Positions 32,908-39,511 of a DNA stretch of 64,000 bases are shown in pieces. The stretch is taken from contig JAGLJW010000022.1 in the NCBI GenBank assembly GCA_023142215.1, positions 7,978-71,977 of the forward strand, in the 5' to 3' direction. Origin of the DNA: Candidatus Parcubacteria bacterium. Lineage in GTDB: Bacteria; Patescibacteriota; Patescibacteriia; Patescibacteriales; UBA12075. How positions within the stretch are numbered: position 1 is the first letter of the stretch; every line of letters begins with the position of its first letter. A program made the translations under genes and the position numbers. The notes beneath the pieces were generated by a model that saw nothing but the letters and a program-made list of their open reading frames with translations, was not told the DNA's origin and made no database searches.

Positions 32908-33028
32908 TGTCATTCCCCGATCAAGTCAAGGACAGGCTCTGAGCGATAGCCAAAGGATCCCGATAATTATGCAACATTGCATCAACAACGGGATTCTTCA
33001 ACTACACTGCGTTTCGTTCAGAATGACA
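32908..33028. repeat. Palindromic intergenic element with TGTCATTC/GAATGACA ends
   Basis: A 121-base stretch of visibly higher GC than its surroundings, starting TGTCATTCCCC and ending CAGAATGACA. It shares ends and inner motifs (AGCGATAG, GGATCC, CAACATTGCAT) with the neighbouring element at 33037-33136 and with 41643-41742. No coding frame. It looks like a non-autonomous palindromic (MITE- or REP-like) element. Confidence 0.65.
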
Positions 33029-33036
33029 ATTTCCTG

Positions 33037-33136
33037 TGTCATCCTGGAGCTAGAGCGATAGGATCCCATAAATTACGCGACATTGTATAATCAATAAAAT
33101 TCTATCACTACGCATTCGCTCCGTTCCAGAATGACA
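33037..33136. repeat. 100-bp palindromic element, copy B
   Basis: Begins TGTCATCCTGGAGCTAGAGC and ends CGTTCCAGAATGACA; the arms are imperfectly complementary, so the transcript or single strand would form a long hairpin. The element at 41643-41742 is the same length and nearly the same sequence in reverse orientation, showing a dispersed family. Confidence 0.75.
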
Positions 33137-33189
33137 CCTTTGCAGTCAGTGAGGAGTTACAATTTTTACTATTGACTTTTGTAAAATTA

Positions 33190-33257
33190 TGTTATAATAT
33201 ATAAATATTAAGACGAAAAGGGTCCCTGCAATCGCGAGATTAATGGCCTCCTTTTTT
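33190..33257 (+). ncRNA. Possible very short RNA: extended -10 promoter followed by a hairpin and T-run
   Basis: TGTTATAAT (extended -10, 33190-33198) with TTGACT 15 bases before it predicts a start near 33205. Only ~10 bases later AAAAGGG (33216) pairs with TCCTTTT, enclosing CC:GG and AATC-GCGA-GATT, a stem capped by a GNRA tetraloop, followed by eight T. The product would be about 50 bases, with no ORF. It could be a small RNA or a prematurely terminated leader whose gene is lost. Confidence 0.4.
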
Positions 33258-33380
33258 TTATTTAAATTCAATACGATGTTTTATATTAACAAGGTAATCA
33301 AAGTATTTTCTTGTTATTTTTTTATACAAAGACGATGCAAAATAGACAAATGAACAATAATTAATAAAACAGAAAAAGAA

Positions 33381-33626
33381 TTATAATTTTTTCTTAATGT
33401 CTTCCCAAGTTACTTGAGTAATTGTCTCAATTTCTTTTAAAAGATATTTTAAAACATTTTTACTAATTTTACCTTGTATGACTATTGATTTTTGATTCTT
33501 TTCAAATGTAGCTTTTATATGACTTCCCTTGCCTCCCTTTTTACTAACACTAAAACCCAAACTAGTTAATGCCTTAACTAGTTTATCCCTATTTAATTCA
33601 CTTGGTAATTCACTAAACGATGGCAT
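33381..33626 (-). CDS. hicA: HicA-type mRNA interferase toxin
   Basis: HicA toxins are small double-stranded-RNA-binding-fold RNases that cleave mRNA. I take the ATG at 33624-33626, giving 81 residues starting MPSFSELPSELNRDKLVKAL; the longer frame to 33692 runs deep inside the antitoxin gene. The family pattern LVKALTSLGFSVSKKGGKGSHIKAT is clear with the catalytic His at H36, followed by IVIQGKISKNVLKYLLKEI (usual form: hpgkeik.GtlrkIlk). The start overlaps the antitoxin gene's end by 14 bases, as expected of a coupled toxin-antitoxin pair. Confidence 0.85.
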   Translation of the reverse strand: MPSFSELPSELNRDKLVKALTSLGFSVSKKGGKGSHIKATFEKNQKSIVIQGKISKNVLKYLLKEIETITQVTWEDIKKKL

Positions 33627-33930
33627 ACTGATGTTGCACTTGCCCAACCTTATGCAAACCTGCCATCTTTTTATAAGAAGATGGCACTTCAAAGGATGTT
33701 AAAATAGCATCTTCTATATTTTTATCTAATTCTTCTTGAGTTTTAGCAGATGTAATAATTGAACCATGTCTAAAATTTGTACTAATAGCAATTATTTCAC
33801 CGTCCTCCTTTTTAAATTCAAAATTAATAGGCTCATTAAACCTAAAATATTTTTTTAATTCCAAGTACTCAACAGGAACAGAATTACCGTTCAGCAATTT
33901 CACCAAATGATCTTTTACTTGTTTTAACAT
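33613..33930 (-). CDS. hicB: HicB-like antitoxin
   Basis: 105 residues with FEFKKEDGEIIAISTNFRHGSIITSAKTQEELDKNIEDAI, the degraded RNase-H-like HicB N-terminal fold (usual form: D..Y.a..p...g..t.GdT.eEA..n..eAi). No clear helix-turn-helix or ribbon-helix-helix is visible at the C-terminus, so how it would bind DNA is unclear. It precedes hicA and overlaps it by 14 bases; antitoxin-first is the reverse of the more common hicA-hicB order. It should neutralise the adjacent HicA. Confidence 0.7.
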   Translation of the reverse strand: MLKQVKDHLVKLLNGNSVPVEYLELKKYFRFNEPINFEFKKEDGEIIAISTNFRHGSIITSAKTQEELDKNIEDAILTSFEVPSSYKKMAGLHKVGQVQHQYAIV

Positions 33931-34601
33931 ATTATTTAATATTAACTATATTGAATTAATACTTTAATACACATCTTATTGTATGTCAATATTATAACAC
34001 AAATAGAACAAAAGATAAAAATTGTAAGTGTGGATATATAAATGAAATAGATTTAATAAAACAACCACAAAAATGTATTGATAAAATAGATATTAAAAAA
34101 AACGCCTATGAAAAACAAAATAAAATCTGATATAAGGCGGTTTAAAAAATTTCAAAGCATGGTAACAGATAAAAATAACAATATCGACGTGAATGACGTC
34201 GATATTAGAAACTATGCTAAAATTTTTATTAAAAGAGGAAGAAATTGAAAAAAAAGAAAATTGCTTAATTGTTTGAATGGTAAAATATTGCTTGAAAACA
34301 AAAATATCCAAATTAAAAAAAATTAAAAAGGAATATTTTCTACTTTAATTTCTTCCACATCGTTTTTATCTTCATCTTCACAATCTTCATAATCATCAAC
34401 ATCTTCATTAGTTATTTCAGCCGAATATCTATTAATTGCTTCTTTGTATAGTTCTATCAACCTCTCTTTTGAATCGTCCTTTATCACTTAAAAATTGGTC
34501 AAATTTATTGTATATATTTTCATATATTATCTAAATATATGCAAATTTAAATAGATTGGTTTCACAAATCACAATATGTTGATATTGATTAATTGTTAAT
34601 A
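33931..34601. other. Gene-poor stretch with decayed coding fragments
   Basis: No intact gene. On the plus strand, a frame without a start (about 33993-34130) reads NCKCGYINEIDL then QKCIDKIDIKKNAYEKQN and ends in TGA. It overlaps an ATG-started 46-codon frame (34108-34248, MKNKIKSDIRRFKKF). A palindrome AATATCGACGT/ACGTCGATATT spans 34178-34207. On the minus strand is the frameshifted fragment listed at 34323-34530. The stretch looks like remains of inserted genes. Confidence 0.4.
34323..34530 (-). pseudogene. Frameshifted remnant of a small acidic protein ending in an SSB-like tip
   Basis: One minus-strand frame reads ENIYNKFDQFLSDKG and breaks off. An overlapping frame continues DSKERLIELYKEAINRY, then a strongly acidic stretch (DVDDYEDCEDEDKNDVEE) and ends KVENIPF. 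The two read as one protein with a frameshift near 34480. The second part alone could start at a GTG (34485-34487) and give 54 residues. The acidic tail with terminal IPF recalls the C-terminal peptide of single-stranded DNA-binding proteins. Confidence 0.4.
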
Positions 34602-35363
34602 CTAACGGTTAGCTTTTCCAACGAAATTTGTAAATTTTCTACTTTCAACTAAAACAGGCATATCCTCCAATTTTTCCAATAATGCACCTTTTAAACAATA
34701 ACCTGAACCAAATAAATTTGTATCACACCAATGCGTTCTAGGATTTTGAATACGCTCTCTATGAACAACTTCTGGCACCCAATTTGTATTTATCCATCCA
34801 TGTCTTAATAACGCCAAAGTAAGATCTTCAGACTCATCATAAGCAACAATTAACAAAAAAAGAGCTGACAAACTTTTTAGTATATTATAAAAATTGGCAT
34901 CTTTATAATTATCTAGTCTATTATGTTTAAGTTTATTATAAACAGTCCACCATTCTTCTTTTTCTCTATAATCTTTATACGGTGTTATTATACAATTTGG
35001 ATAAACAGAATAGATATATAAAATAACCTGATATTTCTCTAATTCTAATTGATTAAAAATATTCAATTCAAAATCGATTATATTTAATGATGTTATTTTT
35101 CTTTCAATTTGTTTGCCCTTTTCATCTAAAACTTTTGCCTTTCTTTTTATTCCAACTTTTCCTTGTCCTAAAATATATCTAGACATTGAATCTATTAAAC
35201 CGCATATATCCAGAAATAAACTAACTAATTCTGGCGACCAAACGTTTTTATTAATTTCATTATATGGTATTACTTTTAAAAAATTCAAAAGCCTTTCTTC
35301 AAAATCATTATAACTTGAAAAAACAAATTCTATATCTTCTGGCTTCCAAAGTTTTTTACGCAT
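34602..35363 (-). CDS. Hypothetical protein with a YN-x-L-KH-x-R (HEPN-like) motif
   Basis: 253 residues, soluble, mostly helical, rich in Trp and Tyr. The most distinctive part is EEWWTVYNKLKHNRLDNY (137-154), followed by a hydrophobic helix NILKSLSALFLLIVAYDES. Tyr-Asn-x2-Lys-His-x-Arg after an aromatic helix is seen in several uncharacterised families with HEPN-like helical bundles, some of them in defence loci; the resemblance is mine and unverified. It is third in a three-gene minus-strand operon after the KAP NTPase and a 106-residue protein. Function unknown. Confidence 0.6.
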   Translation of the reverse strand: MRKKLWKPEDIEFVFSSYNDFEERLLNFLKVIPYNEINKNVWSPELVSLFLDICGLIDSMSRYILGQGKVGIKRKAKVLDEKGKQIERKITSLNIIDFELNIFNQLELEKYQVILYIYSVYPNCIITPYKDYREKEEWWTVYNKLKHNRLDNYKDANFYNILKSLSALFLLIVAYDESEDLTLALLRHGWINTNWVPEVVHRERIQNPRTHWCDTNLFGSGYCLKGALLEKLEDMPVLVESRKFTNFVGKANR

Positions 35364-35405
35364 ACTACTTTTTACTTTTAATTATTATATAAACAATTAC
35401 TATAA

Positions 35406-35726
35406 CTATTCTTCTCTTACTGCAATAAATTTTCTTAAACTATCTGTCGAATAACACACTTTGCCCATAATTTTTAGCCCGTCAGAATCTAACACTATTT
35501 CATTTATAAAGCTATTGTCTTTTGAGTACATACTATCAATACTATTAATCATGTTATCTAGACGAAATTGTTCAAATAGTTTGGTGGTATTTTCGACATC
35601 TATATTAAACATTCCTAGAAATGTCCTACTAATATAGACCTCTAACTTACCATCATCAACCAGAAACAAAAGCTTAAAACCATCTCGCCCTGGCTCAGTT
35701 ATATCTTTTATAAATTCGATTTTCAT
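35406..35726 (-). CDS. Hypothetical small protein between KAP NTPase and HEPN-like gene
   Basis: 106 residues, acidic, no membrane segment, no Cys pair of note. Predicted pattern is alternating strands in the first half (IEFIKDI, FKLLFLVDDGKLEVYI) and helices in the middle (TTKLFEQFRLDNMINSID), ending in a strand pair and SLRKFIAVREE. I recognise no family. It follows the KAP gene after 8 bases and precedes the 253-residue gene by 42 bases, so it is almost certainly co-expressed and probably part of the same system. Confidence 0.65.
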   Translation of the reverse strand: MKIEFIKDITEPGRDGFKLLFLVDDGKLEVYISRTFLGMFNIDVENTTKLFEQFRLDNMINSIDSMYSKDNSFINEIVLDSDGLKIMGKVCYSTDSLRKFIAVREE

Positions 35727-35734
35727 ATTTTTAT

Positions 35735-36952
35735 TTAAAAAATATTTATATCTAAATACTGATTAGGAATCATACACATGTCACTAAAAACTAAAGGCAA
35801 AATACTATCATCATGTTTTTCAAAATAGAAAGAATTCGGTGGAGACTGTTTTTTTTTAATACTGTTTAAACCTATCATGTACAAAACACTTTTTTCCCAC
35901 GCTAAATCAGTACTTAAACTAATCTTATTATTCATGTTTACAATGTAACGATCGCTTCTATCAAGTTGACCCTCATGTTTTAAAAATTCCAAAAAAGAAA
36001 AGACTAAAAACACCCTTATGTCAAATTTACTTCTTTTTTCATCATCAAAATTATTAAACGCCAAATTAGCATTCCTTATTACATGTTTTATATCTCTAAT
36101 AGTTAAATGATATTTTTTAGCAACATATTGCAATATAAAATTAATATGCTTACACCAATTTGAATCTTTTTGTTGACAAAAAAATGATTCATCAAATAGT
36201 TGTTCAATAAAATTAATAAAATCAACATCATTCAAAGTCAATATTTTTGAAAAATCTAATACTTTTCTATATGAGGCACTGGCATTTTCATTAATATAAT
36301 TATCTTTTGCTATTGGAATAATTGCATGAACAATTCTACCTTCAAAATTATTTTCTGATAAAAAATATTTTAAAGTTTCCAAAAAGAAAATTCCTTTGTC
36401 ACCTGACCTATCAATATCCTCAACTATAAAATATATTTTCTTATATTTTTTATCAATTTCATTTATTAAATATTTAAATATTTCTTGTACTTCGAAAACT
36501 CTTTTTGCTGGAGATTTTTTAAATATATAAACAAATTTATCGACGACATTTATTCCCTCCAAATTATCAGATATTCCAGAAAGTACATCTGTGGCTAAAT
36601 CAAATATTTTTGATTTTATTTCTTTACCATCAATTTTTTTCACAATAGCTTTATGCTTTCCAAATTTTTGAGCCACTTCCAAAATAAATCCTTCCCATAA
36701 CTCATTCCTTTCAGGAAATTTCCAAGCATCAAAATTAATCCAAAGTTCATCGGCTTTTGCCTTATTTGCAATATTATCAAGCAAAGTACTTTTACCACAA
36801 CCGAAATCACCTATCAATCCAAAAATGCTATTTCTATCAACATTATCAATCTTTTCTTTAAGATCTATACGAGCAACCGAAAAATCTAACAAATCATTAA
36901 CCTTGTATGTCTCTTCTAATAAATCTAAATTTTTTATAAAACCATTCTGCAT
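35735..36952 (-). CDS. KAP-family P-loop NTPase
   Basis: 405 residues. Walker A is GDFGCGKST (48-56); NFDAWKFPERNELWEGF (73-89) is the conserved KAP segment after it; Walker B is YFIVEDIDRSG (174-184). Most KAP proteins have membrane helices inserted between Walker A and B; none are seen here, so this one is soluble. KAP NTPases are STAND-like ATPases often found in accessory and defence loci with variable partners. Here it heads an operon with two uncharacterised proteins, preceded by a -10 box overlapped by a palindrome. The trigger and effector are unknown. Confidence 0.85.
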   Translation of the reverse strand: MQNGFIKNLDLLEETYKVNDLLDFSVARIDLKEKIDNVDRNSIFGLIGDFGCGKSTLLDNIANKAKADELWINFDAWKFPERNELWEGFILEVAQKFGKHKAIVKKIDGKEIKSKIFDLATDVLSGISDNLEGINVVDKFVYIFKKSPAKRVFEVQEIFKYLINEIDKKYKKIYFIVEDIDRSGDKGIFFLETLKYFLSENNFEGRIVHAIIPIAKDNYINENASASYRKVLDFSKILTLNDVDFINFIEQLFDESFFCQQKDSNWCKHINFILQYVAKKYHLTIRDIKHVIRNANLAFNNFDDEKRSKFDIRVFLVFSFLEFLKHEGQLDRSDRYIVNMNNKISLSTDLAWEKSVLYMIGLNSIKKKQSPPNSFYFEKHDDSILPLVFSDMCMIPNQYLDINIF

Positions 36953-36969
36953 TTTTTCACTTTTAGTGT

Positions 36970-36990
36970 ATTATACAAGTATAACACTTG
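36970..36990 (-). promoter_or_regulatory. -10 box with overlapping palindrome upstream of the KAP operon
   Basis: On the minus strand CAAGT-GTTAT-ACTTG (36976-36990) is a perfect 5-5-5 palindrome directly upstream of, and touching, TATAAT (36970-36975), 17 bases before the KAP start codon. The spacing suggests repressor control of this operon and a short leader. No good -35 hexamer is visible, which would fit activator dependence or an A/T-rich variant. Confidence 0.45.
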
Positions 36991-37057
36991 CTGATCTTGC
37001 AGAATCTCTGTAAGAACTAGGCAAATTTTTTTTGCTTAATTTTATAAACAATCAACT

Positions 37058-37513
37058 TTAATCATTTTTCTCCTCAACAATCTCCAACCTTTCAATCCCA
37101 TGCTCATCCAATTCTTCCCAATACTTTTCAAGAAAGGGGTGATCTTTTTCTATTCTTTCCTTAATATCCATTTTTTCAATTTCTTTACAACTATAAGCTC
37201 TATAAAAATCACGCATAGCTAAACGACTAGCAAGTTCTTCCGAAAGAGTGTCGTTATCATAATAATCAATAAAATCCATAACATCACCCTCTTCTAATTC
37301 AAGTGAAGGATAAATTTCTTTACCATCCTCATCAACATATTTTTCCATTCCAAATTTTTTAGCAAAAGAAAAAATATATTTTTCTAAATCTTTATATTCT
37401 TTTATTTGCTCATCTCCTTTTGCATCAGACCTCACACCATTAACTACCCAATTGCCAATATATGACATTTTTATTAAAACTTCAAATTGTTTTTTTGTAA
37501 AATTAATTTTCAT
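37058..37513 (-). CDS. Conserved hypothetical acidic protein
   Basis: 151 residues. The pattern FEVLIKMSYIGNWVVNGVR, then YKDLEKYIFSFAKKFGMEKYV, then FIDYYDNDTLSEELASRLAMRDF resembles a group of hypothetical proteins I recall from many bacteria and archaea, with no assigned role. It is strongly acidic and probably helical. It begins 5 bases after the dinD stop, so both are one operon. Whether it works with DinD is unknown. Confidence 0.65.
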   Translation of the reverse strand: MKINFTKKQFEVLIKMSYIGNWVVNGVRSDAKGDEQIKEYKDLEKYIFSFAKKFGMEKYVDEDGKEIYPSLELEEGDVMDFIDYYDNDTLSEELASRLAMRDFYRAYSCKEIEKMDIKERIEKDHPFLEKYWEELDEHGIERLEIVEEKND

Positions 37514-37518
37514 ATTTT

Positions 37519-38361
37519 TTATTTCTTAATCTTCTTATCACTCTTTAAACTTTTCTTCTCCTCACTTTTGAGTTTTCTTTCAACCTTCTTCACATCTTCA
37601 TTTGGAAATAAATCTTCCGGAACAATATCACGAGAAATTAAAGTTTTTCTTACTGTTTTATTATTTATAATATGCTCTTTTGAAATCTCACTCTCAGTCT
37701 CTATCTCTTTGTTCTTGACATTAAAAATAGTAATCTCTGTTGCAAAATCTTTTGCTTTAAGCAAAATTGTAGGCATAAAATCAGCTAAAGGTTTATTATT
37801 CTTAATATCCCATCTACCCTTCATCTGTCTAGTTGTCTTGTTAAATAAAGCCTTATCACCCTTACTACGAATAATTGCAAAATTTTCATTCCCACTAGTC
37901 TGCTCAAAAATAACTTGAGAAAGTTCTTTCTCTGTCTCTGCTAACTTATATCTTGATTGAACCCTCTCAACTTCCAACAATCTCTGCTCTATAATTTCCG
38001 CTTTTCTAGTTTGAACTGCAAAATAAGTTTGAGCAAAAGCAATTTCTTCTTTCTTACTATCTCCATTTTGTGCAATCAAATAACAGGCATATCTTGAAAG
38101 CATTAAATCATCTATATCTTTTTGTGCAGTCTTAGGCATTTCTATCGTTTTGTTAACGTCAACAAAATGATCAGATATAGTTTGTTTAGATATCTCACAT
38201 GCTACTTTAGCTTTATTTACAACTTTCAAAAAGTTTCTCCATTCTGTATAGCCCAATAAATATTGTAAATCTCTTGCTAACCAAAATTCAACACCATCAT
38301 CAGTTTTATGCGCAAAAGATTCAAAGTTTCCTGTTAATGATTGTATAAATTTTCTTTCCAT
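37519..38361 (-). CDS. dinD: DNA-damage-inducible protein D
   Basis: 280 residues. The N-terminal BRO-like domain is clear (GVEFWLARDLQYLLGYTEWRNFLKVV), followed by DIDDLMLSRYACYLIAQNGD, FAQTYFAVQTRKAE, and the C-terminal half with GDKALFNKTTRQMKGRWDI and PLADFMPTILLKAKDFAT, as in E. coli DinD. DinD is an SOS-regulated protein reported to interfere with RecA filaments, usually near mobile or defence genes. The Lys-rich tail is an extra. It is the first gene of a two-gene operon next to the tRNA-Ser pair. Confidence 0.88.
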   Translation of the reverse strand: MERKFIQSLTGNFESFAHKTDDGVEFWLARDLQYLLGYTEWRNFLKVVNKAKVACEISKQTISDHFVDVNKTIEMPKTAQKDIDDLMLSRYACYLIAQNGDSKKEEIAFAQTYFAVQTRKAEIIEQRLLEVERVQSRYKLAETEKELSQVIFEQTSGNENFAIIRSKGDKALFNKTTRQMKGRWDIKNNKPLADFMPTILLKAKDFATEITIFNVKNKEIETESEISKEHIINNKTVRKTLISRDIVPEDLFPNEDVKKVERKLKSEEKKSLKSDKKIKK

Positions 38362-38520
38362 TATATCTAAAATTAATTTACATTGCTTTTATTACCATTA
38401 GTATATATTAATAACTGAATAATTACAATAAAATGCGTTAATCCACCTAATAAAAGGATTGTCGCCCAATAATTAAGCAAGTATAAATAAATTTAATTAA
38501 AAACATAAACATAATCAACT

Positions 38521-38546
38521 AAAAAACTCCCTTTCGGAAGTTTTTT
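38521..38546 (-). terminator. Intrinsic terminator after the tRNA-Ser pair
   Basis: On the minus strand ACTTCC-GAAA-GGGAGT (six pairs including one wobble, GNRA loop) is preceded by six A and followed by TTTTTT. It begins 6 bases after the 3' end of tRNA-Ser(GCT) and so ends the two-tRNA transcript. Confidence 0.85.
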
Positions 38547-38552
38547 AATATG

Positions 38553-38639
38553 CGGAGAGAGAGGGATTCGAACCCTCGAGGAGCGTTAACCCCTACATCC
38601 TTAGCAGGGATGCGCTTTCAACCACTCAGCCATCTCTCC
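38553..38639 (-). tRNA. tRNA-Ser(GCT)
   Basis: The minus strand reads GGAGAGA ... TCTCTCC plus discriminator G; the anticodon arm CATCC-CTGCTAA-GGATG gives anticodon GCT; the variable arm is long (type II) and the T loop is TTCGAAT. CCA is not encoded. It lies 22 bases downstream of tRNA-Ser(TGA) on the same strand and immediately before a terminator. Confidence 0.95.
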
Positions 38640-38646
38640 AATGGTT

Positions 38647-38764
38647 AAATTTATATCAATGCGGAGAGAGTGGGATTCGAACCCACGGTAGGCTTACACC
38701 CACAACGGTTTTCAAGACCGTCGCCTTCAACCGCTCAGCCATCTCTCCGCATTGATATAAATTT
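38647..38764. repeat. 23-bp perfect inverted repeat enclosing tRNA-Ser(TGA)
   Basis: The arms 38647-38669 and 38742-38764 are perfectly complementary. Seven pairs are the tRNA acceptor stem; the remaining 16 bp (GC ATTGATATAAATTT outward) extend it on both sides, including the discriminator base. The precursor transcript would have an acceptor stem 23 bp long. Confidence 0.95.
38662..38748 (-). tRNA. tRNA-Ser(TGA)
   Basis: The minus strand reads GGAGAGA ... TCTCTCC with discriminator G; the anticodon arm CGGT-CTTGAAA-ACCG has anticodon TGA; the variable arm is long; T loop TTCGAAT. CCA is not encoded. Its flanks extend the acceptor stem by a further 16 complementary base pairs, which is unusual for a tRNA gene. 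Confidence 0.95.
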
Positions 38765-38848
38765 TGTTTTTTAATTAACTATAAATACTATTTTAGTTCG
38801 TTAAGGTTTTTCAAAATAAAAAAGCACTTCTGAAATTACTATGTTTTG

Positions 38849-38857
38849 TGCTATAAT
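38849..38857 (+). promoter_or_regulatory. Extended -10 promoter of the 38892 gene
   Basis: TGCTATAAT (TG-N-TATAAT) 34 bases before the start codon, with a weak TTCTGA 18 bases upstream. The predicted start near 38864 leaves a ~28-base leader. Confidence 0.5.
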
Positions 38858-38891
38858 AAATATATAAAAAACTAACTAATTTGTCAACTAT

Positions 38892-39377
38892 ATGGAAAAT
38901 CAAACAGACTTAAATCAAATGTCTTGGGAAATCCAAGAATACGAAACTCATAAAAAAAGTAAAAAATGGTATATTATAGCTAGTATTATTGCAATATTAT
39001 CAATTATTTATGCTATTGCAGTTGATAATATACTATTTATTATAATAATTGTTTTGTCCACAATTATTATAATAATGCGAGACAAAGATAAAATAGGCAA
39101 AATATTAGTTATTATAGATCAAGATGGTATTCATGTTGGGCAAAAATCTTATAGTTTTGATGAATTTAAAACCTTTGTGGTGCTATATAAGCCAAAACAA
39201 AATATTAAAAATATATACTTAGAATATAAAAATCCTATTAAACAACGGCTATCAATTCCTATTCTCAATATGGACCCCTTGCTAATTCGTAAATTTTTGT
39301 TAAAATATATTGACGAAGATTTAGATAGAACAAATAGACCTCTTTCCGAAGAATTAACTGCAATATTTAAGTTGTAA
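38892..39377 (+). CDS. Hypothetical membrane protein
   Basis: 161 residues with a short polar N-terminus (SWEIQEYETHKKSKKWY), two closely spaced membrane helices (~26-44 and ~48-64), and a cytoplasmic domain of about 95 residues that is probably a PH-like beta barrel (IDQDGIHVGQKSYSFDEFKTFVVLYK). Small two-helix proteins of this plan are common and uncharacterised in CPR genomes as I recall them. It stands alone between the tRNA-Ser pair and tRNA-Arg. No function is assigned. Confidence 0.75.
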   Translation: MENQTDLNQMSWEIQEYETHKKSKKWYIIASIIAILSIIYAIAVDNILFIIIIVLSTIIIIMRDKDKIGKILVIIDQDGIHVGQKSYSFDEFKTFVVLYKPKQNIKNIYLEYKNPIKQRLSIPILNMDPLLIRKFLLKYIDEDLDRTNRPLSEELTAIFKL

Positions 39378-39435
39378 TATTCTTAAAAATTTAAATACTA
39401 AACTCAAATGTATAATTAACATTTTTAGTTTTTTA

Positions 39436-39507
39436 GTTCCCATAGTTTAATGGATAAAACACAAGATTGCGGATCTTGTAATCTAGGTTCGATTCCTAGT
39501 GGGGACA
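39436..39507 (+). tRNA. tRNA-Arg(GCG)
   Basis: The acceptor stem GTTCCCA pairs with TGGGGAC (one wobble), discriminator A; D arm GTTTAATGGATAAAAC; anticodon arm CAAGA-TTGCGGA-TCTTG with anticodon GCG; T arm CTAGG-TTCGATT-CCTAG. The GCG anticodon would read CGC and CGU directly instead of the usual bacterial ACG (inosine) form. CCA is not encoded. The recG start codon is 5 bases downstream. Confidence 0.93.
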
Positions 39508-39511
39508 CAAT

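Noticed and set aside
33627..33692. Longer N-terminus for HicA
   Set aside because: The 22 added residues overlap the antitoxin coding region; HicA proteins are about 60-85 residues and start near the first helix.
34093..34311. 72-residue minus-strand ORF
   Set aside because: It is antisense to a plus-strand frame, has a Phe/Ile-rich composition typical of reversed A/T-rich DNA and no similarity to anything I know.
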